Positions 45,747 through 55,567 are shown, counted from the first letter of the stretch. The stretch: 64,000 bases of DNA from Micromonospora eburnea (GCF_900090225.1 NZ_FMHY01000002.1:1116001-1180000), one strand, 5' to 3'. Translations and numbers: made by a program. Notes: a model not told the origin generated them from the letters alone.

Positions 45747-47846
45747 ATGCAGTCGGTGACAGCAGGCCGCCCGGTTTCGCCGCCGCCAGCCGTCCGCGAC
45801 GGCGCTGACGCCCGGCCGCGACGCGGCTTCCGAACGGACATCGAGGGCCTGCGTGCCCTCGCCGTCCTGCTGGTCGTGCTCTGGCACGCGGGCGTCCCGT
45901 TCGTCTCCGGCGGATTCGTCGGGGTCGACGTCTTCTTCGTCATCTCCGGATACCTGATCACCAGCGGAATGGTGGCGGAGGTGGCGGCCCGAGGGCGCCT
46001 GTCGCTCGGCGGATTCTGGGCGAGACGGGCAAAGCGGCTACTGCCCAGTTCCGCGCTCGTCCTGCTCGCCTCCCTGCTCCTCACGTACCTGTTCCTGCCG
46101 GACATCCGGTGGAGGGACACGGCGTGGGACGCCGTGAGCAGCGCCGTCTACGTGATCAACTGGCGGCTCGCCGACCAGTCCGTCGACTATCTCGCCGCCG
46201 AGCAGGCCCCGAGCATCGTTCAGCACTTCTGGTCCCTCGCGGTCGAGGAGCAGTTCTACCTGCTGTGGCCGGTGCTGCTGGTGGCCGTCGCCTGGGTGGC
46301 GCGGCGACGCGGCGCGGCGCAGCCGTGGTTCGGCCGGCTCGCCCTGGCCGTGGTGGGTGTTCTCGGGCTGGCCTCCTTCGCCTGGTCGGTGCTGTTGGTC
46401 CAGGCCGAACCCGGCCGGGCGTACTTCGTCACCACCACCCGGATCTGGGAGCTCGCTGTCGGTGCGCTGCTCGCCCTGTCGCCGTTCCGGCGGCTGACCG
46501 GTGCCGCGGCGTCGGCGTCGGGGTGGATCGGCATCGCGGCCATCGCGGGCTCGGCGGTGGTGCTCGACAACTCGATGCCCTTCCCGGGCCCGCTGGCGCT
46601 GCCCGCGACCATCGGCACCGCCCTCGTCATCGCGGCCGGCCCGGACATCCGGTACGGACCGGTGGCGGTCCTGCGCGTGCCACCGATGCAGTTCCTCGGC
46701 GGCATCTCGTACACCCTGTATCTCTGGCACTGGCCGCTGATCGTGGCGTTCACCGCGCGGACGGACGATCCGGGCATCGTGTTACCGGCCGCTGCGGTGG
46801 CGCTCTCGGTCCTCCTGGCGTACCTGACGAGCCGGTTCGTGGAACGGCCGGTCTGGCACTCGCGGAAGCTCTCGGTGCGGCCGCGGGTCGCGCTCGCCGT
46901 CGGGTTGGCCTGCACCGCGCTGTCGGTCTGCGCGGGCGTGGTGTTCCACCTCGTCACCGCGGTGAGCCCCACCGGCGCGGCCCTGCTGAACGCCCGCGGC
47001 GCCGCCGTGTTGACGCCGGGGGACACGGGCGCGGGCGTGCCCGTCAACCACGTGCCGTCGATCGTGCCCGAGCCCGCAGCGGCCCGTGCCGACATCGCCT
47101 CGGTCTACGCCGACGGCTGCCACGGTGCGGCGGACGAGACCAAGGCCCTGCGCTGCACGTACGGCAGGTCCGACGCCCCGTTCACCGTCGCCCTGATCGG
47201 TGATTCCCACGCCGCCCAGTGGGTGCCCGCCCTTCAGTCCATCGCGGAACGGCGGAACTGGAAGCTGGTGACGTACACGAAATCGGGCTGCCCCGCCATG
47301 GACGCCCTGGTGGCCACGGGTGCCGACGAGCGCCCGTACGAGACGTGCGTGACCTGGAACCGGTCGCTGCGGAGCGCGATCGCCGAGGACCGCCCCAATC
47401 TGATCGTCACCACCAGCTACACCTACTCCGTCTATTCCAACGGCAGGGTGCTGCACGGGATGCAGAACCGGACGGCACTTGTGGAGGCGATGCGCCGGGC
47501 CTGGCAGGGGTTCGCGGAGGTTGCGCCGGTGGTGGTCGTGCGGGACACCCCGGCGCCGGGGCGGGACATCGCCGAATGCGTCTCCACCCACCGTGAGCAA
47601 CTGACCAGGTGTGCCGTGCCCCGGGACAAGGCCCTGGCCGGCATCGGCCCGATCCAGGTCGATGCCGCCGAGGGGCTGGCCGGCGTACGTGTGCTCGACC
47701 TGAACGACGCCATCTGCCCGGCCGACCGGTGCGCGCCGGTCATCGGTGGCGTGCTCGTCTACCGCGACGCCAACCACCTGACCGCGACGTACGCGCGGAC
47801 CCTCGCCGACCGGCTCGACGAGCAGCTACGGGTGGCGACGGGATAG
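45747..47846 (+). CDS. Acyltransferase-3/SGNH fusion, polysaccharide O-acetyltransferase
   Basis: A 699-residue protein. Residues about 28-385 form an integral AT3 domain with ten or so helices (DIEGLRALAVLLVVLWHAGVP, FFVISGYLITSGM, HFWSLAVEEQFYLLWP, SYTLYLWHWPLI). The C-terminal 250 residues form an extracytoplasmic SGNH domain with the GDSHA nucleophile box near residue 485 and D-A-N-H near 672. OafA/OatA-type fusions pass acetyl groups across the membrane to glycans. Next to a Wzx/Wzy-like locus it probably acetylates the surface polysaccharide. The leader carries a ribosome site and matches that of the downstream gene. Confidence 0.92.
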   Translation: MQSVTAGRPVSPPPAVRDGADARPRRGFRTDIEGLRALAVLLVVLWHAGVPFVSGGFVGVDVFFVISGYLITSGMVAEVAARGRLSLGGFWARRAKRLLPSSALVLLASLLLTYLFLPDIRWRDTAWDAVSSAVYVINWRLADQSVDYLAAEQAPSIVQHFWSLAVEEQFYLLWPVLLVAVAWVARRRGAAQPWFGRLALAVVGVLGLASFAWSVLLVQAEPGRAYFVTTTRIWELAVGALLALSPFRRLTGAAASASGWIGIAAIAGSAVVLDNSMPFPGPLALPATIGTALVIAAGPDIRYGPVAVLRVPPMQFLGGISYTLYLWHWPLIVAFTARTDDPGIVLPAAAVALSVLLAYLTSRFVERPVWHSRKLSVRPRVALAVGLACTALSVCAGVVFHLVTAVSPTGAALLNARGAAVLTPGDTGAGVPVNHVPSIVPEPAAARADIASVYADGCHGAADETKALRCTYGRSDAPFTVALIGDSHAAQWVPALQSIAERRNWKLVTYTKSGCPAMDALVATGADERPYETCVTWNRSLRSAIAEDRPNLIVTTSYTYSVYSNGRVLHGMQNRTALVEAMRRAWQGFAEVAPVVVVRDTPAPGRDIAECVSTHREQLTRCAVPRDKALAGIGPIQVDAAEGLAGVRVLDLNDAICPADRCAPVIGGVLVYRDANHLTATYARTLADRLDEQLRVATG

Positions 47847-47976
47847 CGCGCCGGGCCCTTCCTCAAGCCCTGCAGCGGCGGCGGTTCCCTGGGCCGATCT
47901 CGACTGCCGATCGGGTGCCGGGTGCCGACCGGACCGGCCGGTAGTGGCTGGTCGGTGCGCTTCCAGCCGGTGAACC

Positions 47977-48041
47977 AGAGGCGACGCCGTGAGCGTCGCC
48001 TCTGTACTATCCGCAGGGCGGATGAGCAGAGGAGTCGTGGC
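47977..48041 (+). promoter_or_regulatory. Duplicated promoter-leader, copy B
   Basis: A perfect 11-bp hairpin (AGAGGCGACGC, 5-nt loop CGTGA, complement) spans the -35 area and could also terminate the acyltransferase transcript. A TACTAT -10 (48005-48010) and a leader nearly identical to copy A follow, leading to the ATG at 48042. Confidence 0.7.
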
Positions 48042-49289
48042 ATGCAGCCGGTCGGTCCATACAGGTTCACCGAGGCACTCGGCGTGTGTCAGGTGGGCAC
48101 GGCGTGGTGGGCCGTCGACGGGCAGGACCGGCTGGTGACGGTGGCGGTGCTCGACGGCGCCGCCGCCACCGACCAGCCCTGGCGGGAGGCCTTCGCCAAC
48201 GCCGCCAACGCGTTGGCGCTGACCGCGGGCGGCCAGCGTTACGTCAACGCCGACTTCGCCGCCCCGAAGCCCTGGGCGGCGTACCCGTCGGAGGAGGGGA
48301 TGGGGGCGCAGCGGCTGTTCCAGACCCTCGGCATGGATCTGCAGCCGGCGGAGACCGAGGCCGAGGTCCTGATTCCGGAGACCGGCACCGTCGCCGAGCC
48401 GCCGGAGCCGGTCTCCGGCGTGCCGACCTCCGGCACGCCCAGTCCCACCTCCGGCGCACCGCTGCCGTGGGCGATGCACGCCGCCGTGCCCCAGCAGGTC
48501 TCGTCCCCGCCGCAACCGGTTTCCCCCGCACCCCAGCAGGTGTCCCCGGCCCCGCTGTCCGAGCACGCGCAGCCGATCAGTGTCCCGCCGCAGGACCCGT
48601 TCACCTCGCCGGTCCCCCGGATCACGCCCTCCGAGCCGCCCCGCCGACGCATCGCCCTGGTCGACGGGCCGCCGCGGCGTTCGCGGGTCTGGCTCCAGGC
48701 GGTCGTCGCGCTGGTGCTGCTGCTCGCCGGTGGCGCCATCGGTTTCGGTTGGGGGAACACCCGCGGGGCTACGGCGAAGCCGTCCCCCACCCCCTCCCTG
48801 GCGGTCTACGAGGCGACCCAGTTCTCCATCAACAAGTCCAAGTTCGACGGAGCCCTCGCGCAACTGGCCGAGCCGTGGCTCACCCGGATGGGCGGCTGTG
48901 CCGCCGACACCGACACCGGTGGGCCCGACCTGCCCCCCGACGAGCAGCGGCACGTCTTCTGCCGGTACGGCGGCGTCTCGGTGCACTTCGCGCTCTACGA
49001 CTCGCCCGCCAAGGAGGACGCCGCCCGCGCCTACCGTGGACAGCTCAGCCTCACCGGTACCGCGCTCGCCCCGGGCCTGCGCGAGGCGACCCGTACCAAG
49101 GGCGGCGTCACCGGCGCGGCCGGCAGCTACGTCGAGTACGCCTTCAAGAGCGGCGACGATCGTCCGATGTGCGGTATCTGGTGGGACCGGGACGACAGCG
49201 TCGGCGCGTTCTACATCGAGACGCTCTGCGAGGCGGGCATCGCCGGGAACTGGGACGCGCTGCGTGACCTCTGGCGCCGTAGCAGCTGA
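48042..49289 (+). CDS. Single-pass membrane protein with a degenerate kinase-like N lobe
   Basis: A 415-residue protein, no named family. The first 35 residues (VGPYRFTEALGVCQVGTAWWAVDGQDRLVTVAVLD) follow the order of a Ser/Thr kinase N lobe but lack the Gly-rich loop and the ATP-binding Lys. A Pro/Ser-rich linker of about 110 residues follows. A single transmembrane helix lies near residues 222-245 (RVWLQAVVALVLLLAGGAIGFGWG). The outer domain of 160 residues holds four cysteines. It sits before the glycosyltransferase operon and shares a promoter-leader with the acyltransferase. Confidence 0.7.
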   Translation: MQPVGPYRFTEALGVCQVGTAWWAVDGQDRLVTVAVLDGAAATDQPWREAFANAANALALTAGGQRYVNADFAAPKPWAAYPSEEGMGAQRLFQTLGMDLQPAETEAEVLIPETGTVAEPPEPVSGVPTSGTPSPTSGAPLPWAMHAAVPQQVSSPPQPVSPAPQQVSPAPLSEHAQPISVPPQDPFTSPVPRITPSEPPRRRIALVDGPPRRSRVWLQAVVALVLLLAGGAIGFGWGNTRGATAKPSPTPSLAVYEATQFSINKSKFDGALAQLAEPWLTRMGGCAADTDTGGPDLPPDEQRHVFCRYGGVSVHFALYDSPAKEDAARAYRGQLSLTGTALAPGLREATRTKGGVTGAAGSYVEYAFKSGDDRPMCGIWWDRDDSVGAFYIETLCEAGIAGNWDALRDLWRRSS

Positions 49290-49383
49290 ACTCCGCCCGA
49301 ACGTACGTTGACAAGCGTTTCCACAAGCGAATGAATGAGCGGGCACTGCCGTCCACTCGGAAGCATTGGTCAAGCGGGGGATC

Positions 49384-50526
49384 ATGACTTTTGTGGAGGA
49401 CCTGCGTCCTGCCGTTGATCGGTCCGTTCGTCCACCTCTGCTGGCAGGCCGGTCGGTCGCCATGGTCCACGAGTGGTTCGGGGCCACGGGCGGGGCGGAG
49501 AGCACTTTCCTCACCATGGCCGATCTGGTCCCGCACGCGCAACGCTTCGTGCTCTGGGCGGACCGGGACGTCCCGGTGGACCGGCTCCGGTTGCGACAGT
49601 CCTGGATGGCCAGAACGCCGTTGACCCGTAGCAAGGCGCTCGCCCTGCCGTTCATGCCGTTGGTCTGGCGCAGGTGGGACGGCGGCCCCGTCGACGTCGT
49701 CATCTCCTCCAGCCACGCGTTCGCGCACACCGCCAGGTTCGGTCCGCCGGAACGGACGCGACACCTCAGCTACGTCCACTCGCCCGCCCGCTACGTCTGG
49801 AGCCCGGGCCTGGACTCGCGGGGCAAGAACCCGCTGCTCGCCCTCCCCCGACGAGCGCTCCAGGCCGTCGACGTCAGGCTGAGCCGGCACGTGCACGCCT
49901 ACGCGGCAAACTCGCGCGAGGTCCAGCAGCGGATCCGACGGTTCTGGAACCGCGACGCCGTGGTCATCCACCCGCCGGTGGACGTGGACTTCTTCGCCGC
50001 GGCACCGCCCCCCGAGCGCGCCCAGCCGCGCGAGTATCTGCTGGGCGTCGGGCGGTGGGTGCCCTACAAGAACTTCGACCTGATGATGGAGACCGCCGCC
50101 GAGGCCGGGCTTCCGCTGATCATCGCGGGCTCCGGGCCGGAGGAGAGCCGGCTGCGGCGGGCCGCCGAGCGGGTCTCGGCACAGGTGACGTTCGAACGGC
50201 GGCCGACCCGGGAGCGACTGCGCGAGCTCTACTGGGGTGCACAGGCATTGCTGTTCCCCACCCACGAGGACTTCGGCATCGTGCCCGTCGAGGCCCAGGC
50301 CTGCGGCACCCCGGTGATCGGCCTGCGCGGCGGTGGCCTCCTCGAGACCGTCCGCGACGGCGAGACCGGTCACCTGGTCGAGTCGATGCAGCCCAGGGCG
50401 TACGCCGCCGCCGTACGGCGCGTCGCGGACCTCCGGGCCGACCGGATCCAGCACCACGCCGAGGAATTTTCCCGGGCCAGGTTCGCGGCACGCATGTCGG
50501 AGTGGATCGCGCATGAGTCGAGCTAG
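49384..50526 (+). CDS. Glycosyltransferase family 4
   Basis: A 380-residue GT-B glycosyltransferase. The N domain has AMVHEWFGATGGAE, the sugar-nucleotide domain has LLGVGRWVPYKNFDLMM and the EX7E motif E-D-F-G-I-V-P-V-E near 300. It probably builds the polysaccharide repeat unit on the lipid carrier. ATG 49384 follows a GCGGGGGA site; a longer TTG start is less likely. It is first in an operon of five genes. A TTGACA at 49308-49313 is a possible -35 but lacks a good -10. Confidence 0.92.
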   Translation: MTFVEDLRPAVDRSVRPPLLAGRSVAMVHEWFGATGGAESTFLTMADLVPHAQRFVLWADRDVPVDRLRLRQSWMARTPLTRSKALALPFMPLVWRRWDGGPVDVVISSSHAFAHTARFGPPERTRHLSYVHSPARYVWSPGLDSRGKNPLLALPRRALQAVDVRLSRHVHAYAANSREVQQRIRRFWNRDAVVIHPPVDVDFFAAAPPPERAQPREYLLGVGRWVPYKNFDLMMETAAEAGLPLIIAGSGPEESRLRRAAERVSAQVTFERRPTRERLRELYWGAQALLFPTHEDFGIVPVEAQACGTPVIGLRGGGLLETVRDGETGHLVESMQPRAYAAAVRRVADLRADRIQHHAEEFSRARFAARMSEWIAHESS

Positions 50527-51634
50527 CCGGCCACCGGCGAGTGTCGTCGTCGACTGCAGCGGAGTCGGCGCCGGTGGGATCACCCGGGTGCTCACCGAAC
50601 TGGTCCGGCACTGGCCGGCCGCCTGGCGGCTGCGGATCGTCGCGGCCCCGTCCTCCTGGGACGTCCCGTCCGAACACGCCGCTGCCCTCGAGATCGTCAG
50701 CCGACAGCAGGGCGGCCGGGCCGGGACGATCGCCTCCGCCGCGGCAGCGCTGTGGCGAGCCACCGGGCGTGCCCCGGACGGGGCAGGCGTGGTGCTGTCG
50801 CTGAGCCCCTCCGCCGCGATGCTGGGCAGCCGGCTCCCGGTCGTCACCGTGCTGCACGACCTCGCGTTCAAACTCTGGCCCCACGACCTGCCCAGCACCG
50901 TACGCCAGTACCGGCGGGCCAGCTACGCCGCCGCGATCCGCCGGTCCGAGCGCCTGCTCTGCGTGAGCGCGCGTACCCAGCACGACCTGCTGGGGCTGTA
51001 CGGCGTGCCACCTGAGCGCGCGCGGATCTGGCACCCGGGCAGCGACCTGACCGTCCTCCCCGGCGGGCTGCCCGAGCCGCTCGCCCGGATCAGGCAGCGC
51101 GGCGAGCGGTACCTCCTCGTCGCCGGCCACGCGGCGCACAAGGGCGTCGAACTGGCGGTGGATGCGCTACCCGAGCTGCCCGAGTACGCACTGGTGGTGC
51201 TGACCGGCGGGCAGCCGGTCGACCGGTTCCGGGAGGTGGCGGAGAGATCGACGGCGAGAGACCGGATCCTCATGCTGGAGCGGCTCCCGGACGCCGGGTA
51301 CGCCGCCGCGCTGGCCGACGCCGCCGTCTTCCTCATGCCCAGTCACTTCGAGGGCTACGGTCTGCCGGCGGCGGAGGCGTTGCGGGTGGGCACGCCGACG
51401 GTCGTCTCGCCCGACCCCGCGCTGCACGAGGCCACCGGTGGCCGGGCCGTGCGGATGACCTCCTGGTCGGCCCGGTCCCTCGTGGCGGCCGTACGCGCGG
51501 CCGAGCAGGCACCGCGTCCGGCCGTCGGCCAGGGAGGCCGGTCCTGGCAGGAGGCGACGGCCGATCTGGTCGCGCTGCTCGACGGAGCGTCGTCCGACGA
51601 CCGGCGGCCCGTGCCGGCCGGCGCCGGAGGATAG
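50513..51634 (+). CDS. Glycosyltransferase (GT4 type)
   Basis: A 373-residue GT-B enzyme. VVVDCSGVGAGGITRVLTEL begins the acceptor domain, VTVLHDLAFKLWP is the mid region, and LLVAGHAAHKGVELAVDAL plus E-G-Y-G-L-P-A-A-E form the donor site. The start lies 14 nt inside the previous gene, so translation is coupled. Part of the repeat-unit assembly set. Confidence 0.92.
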   Translation: MSRASRPPASVVVDCSGVGAGGITRVLTELVRHWPAAWRLRIVAAPSSWDVPSEHAAALEIVSRQQGGRAGTIASAAAALWRATGRAPDGAGVVLSLSPSAAMLGSRLPVVTVLHDLAFKLWPHDLPSTVRQYRRASYAAAIRRSERLLCVSARTQHDLLGLYGVPPERARIWHPGSDLTVLPGGLPEPLARIRQRGERYLLVAGHAAHKGVELAVDALPELPEYALVVLTGGQPVDRFREVAERSTARDRILMLERLPDAGYAAALADAAVFLMPSHFEGYGLPAAEALRVGTPTVVSPDPALHEATGGRAVRMTSWSARSLVAAVRAAEQAPRPAVGQGGRSWQEATADLVALLDGASSDDRRPVPAGAGG

Positions 51635-51644
51635 GAATACTCCC

Positions 51645-52829
51645 GTGCGTATCGCCATGGTGCACTCCTCCTTCGCCGTTCGGGGCGGTGCGGAACAGTA
51701 CGTTCGCGACCTGTCCCGGGCGCTGGCCGCCCGGGGGCACGAGGTCCGGATCTTCAGCCGGGCGTCCGCCAACGGGCAGCCGGACGACCAGCCGGTCGGG
51801 ACCCGACTCTCCGATCGGCTGGGACGACGTCCGCGGCTGCTGCGGAAGGTGTTCGGCCACCTGGGCGACCTGATCGACCCCACCGGTCTGCGGGTCCGTG
51901 ACCTGCGCTCCTTCGCCCCCGACGTGGTGCACGTGCACAACTGGCAGGGGATCGGGGTGCTACCCGTCGCACGCCTGGCCCGCGCGTATCCGACCTGCCA
52001 CACCGTCCACGACTATGCGATGTGCGACCCGAACAACGCCCTGGCCAACCGTGGCCGGACCTATCTCGGGGACCGGTTGCTGCGGGTCCGCTCGGCCTGG
52101 CTGGTGCGGCGGCTGCGACGGGTCACCCTGCTCTGGCCCGCGCAGCGCACCCGGGACATCGTGCGGAACCACGTGCCCGGCGAGGCCCGGCTCATCGGCC
52201 GGATCGTGCCACTGGCCGTTTACACCGCCGGCGAGCGGCCGGTGGAGTGGCCGCCTGGAGATCCGAAGGTCTTCCTGTTCCTCGGCGCGCTCACCGAGCA
52301 CAAGGGCATCGACCTGCTGCTCGACGCCTGGCGGGACGTCGCGGCCACGACCGATGCCACCTTGCTGATCGCCGGGGACGGCGCGTGCCGCGCCGCCGTC
52401 GAGGAGGCGGCCGATACCCTGCCGGGCCTGCGTTACCTCGGCTACCTCGACGGGCCGGGGAAGGAGGCGGCCCTGCGGCGTGCCGGCTGGCTCGTCCTGC
52501 CCAGCCAGTGGGCGGAGAACTACCCGATCTCATGCTGCGAGGCGCTGATGGCCGGGCGCCCGATCATCTCCAGCCGGATGGCCCGGCCACCGATGGCGTC
52601 CGACGGGTCCGTCCGCACGTTCGACGACCGGGCGGGGCTGACCAGCGTGCTGCGTCGGGCTGCGACACTGCCGGACCACGAGTACCGCGCCGCGGCTTCC
52701 TCCTCCGCCTACGACGGTCGCCAGCTCGACTGGGACCGCCACGTCGATGCGATCCTTGACAGCTATGAGGCGATCCGGACCCGCACCGACCTGCCCGGCC
52801 TTCTCCACGGCGAGGTGACCACCCGATGA
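51645..52829 (+). CDS. Glycosyltransferase (GT4 type)
   Basis: A 394-residue GT-B enzyme. The N terminus is RIAMVHSSFAVRGGAEQYVRDL; then VHVHNWQGIGVLP, the donor-domain start LFLGALTEHKGIDLLL, and the EX7E motif E-N-Y-P-I-S-C-C-E near 295. GTG start with GGAGGATAGG upstream, 10 nt after the previous stop. Its stop overlaps the next gene (ATGA). Confidence 0.92.
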   Translation: MRIAMVHSSFAVRGGAEQYVRDLSRALAARGHEVRIFSRASANGQPDDQPVGTRLSDRLGRRPRLLRKVFGHLGDLIDPTGLRVRDLRSFAPDVVHVHNWQGIGVLPVARLARAYPTCHTVHDYAMCDPNNALANRGRTYLGDRLLRVRSAWLVRRLRRVTLLWPAQRTRDIVRNHVPGEARLIGRIVPLAVYTAGERPVEWPPGDPKVFLFLGALTEHKGIDLLLDAWRDVAATTDATLLIAGDGACRAAVEEAADTLPGLRYLGYLDGPGKEAALRRAGWLVLPSQWAENYPISCCEALMAGRPIISSRMARPPMASDGSVRTFDDRAGLTSVLRRAATLPDHEYRAAASSSAYDGRQLDWDRHVDAILDSYEAIRTRTDLPGLLHGEVTTR

Positions 52830-54331
52830 CATCCGAGACCGACACCCGGCCCGCCGGTGCCCCGGCCCCGGACGGCCCCGAGGAGCCCGCGGCGGTGCGG
52901 GAGCACGGCGGCACGGTCGTCTCCTGGCAGCGCCACTGGTGGCCGTCGATCGCCGCCGCGGTGGCCTCCCCGCAGCGCCGCCGTTGGCTGCTGATCGCCG
53001 CCGCGGTGCTTCTGGCCGCCACGGTCGCCGGGCCGTTCGTCGGCTTCTCTCCGGTTCTGCCTCTCGTGCTGGTCGTCCTGGTCGTCCTCGCGGTCCGCAC
53101 CGTGCCCGGGCTGGCCTTCGTGATGGTCGTCCTCACCGCGCCGTTGGGGCTCTGGTTTCTCGGCGTCGAGGGGCTGGTGGGCAACGCCTTCGGCGGCCGC
53201 GAGTACGCACTGAGCCTCGCCGCGACCCTGGTCGTCGGCGTGCTCTTCGTCGAGACGGTGCTACGGCAGGGCTGGTGGAACCGCCGCCGCCACCTCCTCG
53301 CCGCCGGGGTGGCGCTGCTACTCCTCGCGGCGTGGAGCCTGATCGGGATCGCCCACCACGGGGCGGCGCAGACGGCCGTGGGCGTGCGACTCCTGGTCGT
53401 GCCACTGATGATCGTCCTGGTGCTCGTCGCGCTGCCGCTGCCCCGGATCACCACCCTCGTCACCGTCATGTCCTGGCTGCTCGTGGCCAACGCGGTCGCG
53501 GCGGTCGCCGAGCTGGCGGTGGGACCGGCCCGTCTCGTGGAGTGGGGCTTCGAGGAGGGCCGGGCGGTCCGCTACATCGGGGAGACGTTCCGGGTGCCCG
53601 GCCTCACCGAGTTCAACGCCGAGCTGGGCATCCTGGCCGGCGCGTACCTGCTGGGCTACGTGACGCTCTGGTTGACCAGGGGAGCACGCCCCACGCTGCG
53701 GTCCTGGCACGCCGGCGCCGGCGCCGCCGTCCTCTGCCTCGCCCTCAGCACGAGCCGCTCGGGGGCGCTGCTGGTGGCGGCCGGCGTGCTGGGCGCCGTG
53801 GTGTCGAACCGGTCGGGGGGCGCTGCCGCCCGACGTGCCCGGCTGGTGGCCCTGGGGGTGGTCGGGGCCCTGGCCGCCGCCTTCGGCGCGCTGGGCGCCA
53901 CCGGGGCGACGAGCATGTTCGACCGGTTCAGCAACTGGTCGCAGCTACTCGGCGACGACCTCACGCTCTGGGGCCAGGGCATCGGCGGCGTCGGCGCCGC
54001 GACGAGCTCCCGGATCGCCTCCGGAGACCAGATCTTCGTCGACAACTACTACGTCAGCCTGGCGTTGCAGTTCGGCCCGGTGGTGGCGGTCGCCGTCGTG
54101 GTGGCCCTCGGATACGCGCTGGTACGCCTCTGGCGACGAGCGGCGGACGAGCCGACCGCGGGCCTTCACCTCGCGATCCTGACCGGGTTGGCCTGCGCCT
54201 GCCTCGTGGTGGAGGCGTGGGAGTACCCGGGCGCGATGATGTGCCTGGCGCTCTTCGTCGCGTACGGCTGGCGGCTGCAGACCGGACCCACGCCCGCCGG
54301 GTCGCTGGCTCAGCTGCCCGGGCACCGGTGA
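52826..54331 (+). CDS. Wzy/O-antigen-ligase-like membrane protein
   Basis: A 501-residue polytopic protein with about 11-12 helices after a 45-residue polar N terminus. The periplasmic loop near residues 235-270 (FEEGRAVRYIGETFRVPGLTEFNAELGILAG) and the later region around GDDLTLWGQGIGGVG are placed as in O-antigen ligase and Wzy polymerases. It most likely polymerises the repeat units outside the membrane. The start overlaps the glycosyltransferase stop by 4 nt. Confidence 0.85.
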   Translation: MTSETDTRPAGAPAPDGPEEPAAVREHGGTVVSWQRHWWPSIAAAVASPQRRRWLLIAAAVLLAATVAGPFVGFSPVLPLVLVVLVVLAVRTVPGLAFVMVVLTAPLGLWFLGVEGLVGNAFGGREYALSLAATLVVGVLFVETVLRQGWWNRRRHLLAAGVALLLLAAWSLIGIAHHGAAQTAVGVRLLVVPLMIVLVLVALPLPRITTLVTVMSWLLVANAVAAVAELAVGPARLVEWGFEEGRAVRYIGETFRVPGLTEFNAELGILAGAYLLGYVTLWLTRGARPTLRSWHAGAGAAVLCLALSTSRSGALLVAAGVLGAVVSNRSGGAAARRARLVALGVVGALAAAFGALGATGATSMFDRFSNWSQLLGDDLTLWGQGIGGVGAATSSRIASGDQIFVDNYYVSLALQFGPVVAVAVVVALGYALVRLWRRAADEPTAGLHLAILTGLACACLVVEAWEYPGAMMCLALFVAYGWRLQTGPTPAGSLAQLPGHR

Positions 54332-54334
54332 GCT

Positions 54335-55567
54335 GTGCGGTCCCTCGCCGCCCAGGTGATGCGCCTGCAACGCACCCAGTTGTCGGTCCAGGCGCTGACC
54401 CGTCTCTGCAGTATCGTCGTCTTCCTGCTGGCGTCCCGATGGGACAGCGACCACCTCGCGCTCGTCGCGCTCCAGGGCATCCTGCTGGCGATCCCGTACA
54501 CGCTGATCGAGGCGCTGGTCGGCCGGCCGCTTGCCACGGACATCGTGCCGCGCGACTGGAACCTGGGCCGGTGGGCGGGCCAGGTGGGGCTGGCCGTCGC
54601 CCTGCCCGTCGGTGTCGTCGGCTACGTGTCCGCGTCGGTCGCCCTGCCGCAGACCACCGCCGCCGACCGCATGCTCATGCTCGCGCCGGTGATCCTGCAA
54701 CTGTCGATCGAGGCGGTGTTCTGGGCCACCACCCGGACCCGCTCGCCGCAGCACGCCAACCTCATCCCGCAGCTCACCGCGGTCGGCACCATTCTCGGCG
54801 CGGTCACGTGCGTGGCCGTGGACCTGCCGGTGTACGTCGCCGCCGTGCCGGCACAGACCGCCGTGCTGCTCTGGTGCCTGCTACGCCGGCCGCCCGCCGA
54901 CGCCGGCCGGGTACGCCCGCCCGTGCGGCGCAGCCTGTCGCTCGGCGCGATGTACTGCTACGCCGGGGCGGTGGACCTGTCGTACTCCATCGCGCTGCCG
55001 TCCGTGGCCGGCTCGGTGGCCGGGCCCGCGTCGGTGGCGGTGCTGCGGGCGATGGATCTGGCCTTCGGGCCGTTCCACGTGGCCCTCTCGGCCAGTACCC
55101 GGGAGGATGTCGTGGCGGGGCGGAAGAGCCGTTGGCTGACGGGTACCCGAGCCATGACCGTGGCCACCCTGGTCGCGGTCTGCGTGATCGTCCTCGGCAG
55201 CCGGCAGGTCCGGGGAGTGCTGGCCGAGGACTTCGCCAGCCTGGGCACAGCCGTGCTGGCCGCCTACTGCGGTTACAAGGCGCTCGTCATGGTCTCCGCC
55301 TGGCTCTCCACCCGGCACATGATCTGGGCGCCACCGCGCCGCTACCTGGGCTCGGCCATCGGTTCGCGCACAATCGCGTTCGCCGGGGTGGCCGCCGCGG
55401 TCGTCTGGGCCGGTGGACTCTCCGACCTGATCCTGCTGCTGCTGGTCGCCGAGGCGCTGATCGTCGGCTGGTTCCTCGTGCGCATGCGGCTCGGCGGGAC
55501 CGGTCGGGACAGCGATCCCGCCGCGGTCGCCGTCCTGCCGGCCGGCGGCGTGCCGGTCGGGCGGTAG
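54335..55567 (+). CDS. Wzx/flippase-like membrane protein
   Basis: A 410-residue membrane protein with about 11-12 helices and little soluble sequence, starting 3 nt after the Wzy-like gene (GTG). It resembles the MOP superfamily of lipid-linked oligosaccharide flippases in topology and in position; motif-level recognition is weak because the family is poorly conserved. Its role would be to move finished repeat units across the membrane. Last gene of the operon, convergent with a beta-helix protein. Confidence 0.7.
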   Translation: MRSLAAQVMRLQRTQLSVQALTRLCSIVVFLLASRWDSDHLALVALQGILLAIPYTLIEALVGRPLATDIVPRDWNLGRWAGQVGLAVALPVGVVGYVSASVALPQTTAADRMLMLAPVILQLSIEAVFWATTRTRSPQHANLIPQLTAVGTILGAVTCVAVDLPVYVAAVPAQTAVLLWCLLRRPPADAGRVRPPVRRSLSLGAMYCYAGAVDLSYSIALPSVAGSVAGPASVAVLRAMDLAFGPFHVALSASTREDVVAGRKSRWLTGTRAMTVATLVAVCVIVLGSRQVRGVLAEDFASLGTAVLAAYCGYKALVMVSAWLSTRHMIWAPPRRYLGSAIGSRTIAFAGVAAAVVWAGGLSDLILLLLVAEALIVGWFLVRMRLGGTGRDSDPAAVAVLPAGGVPVGR

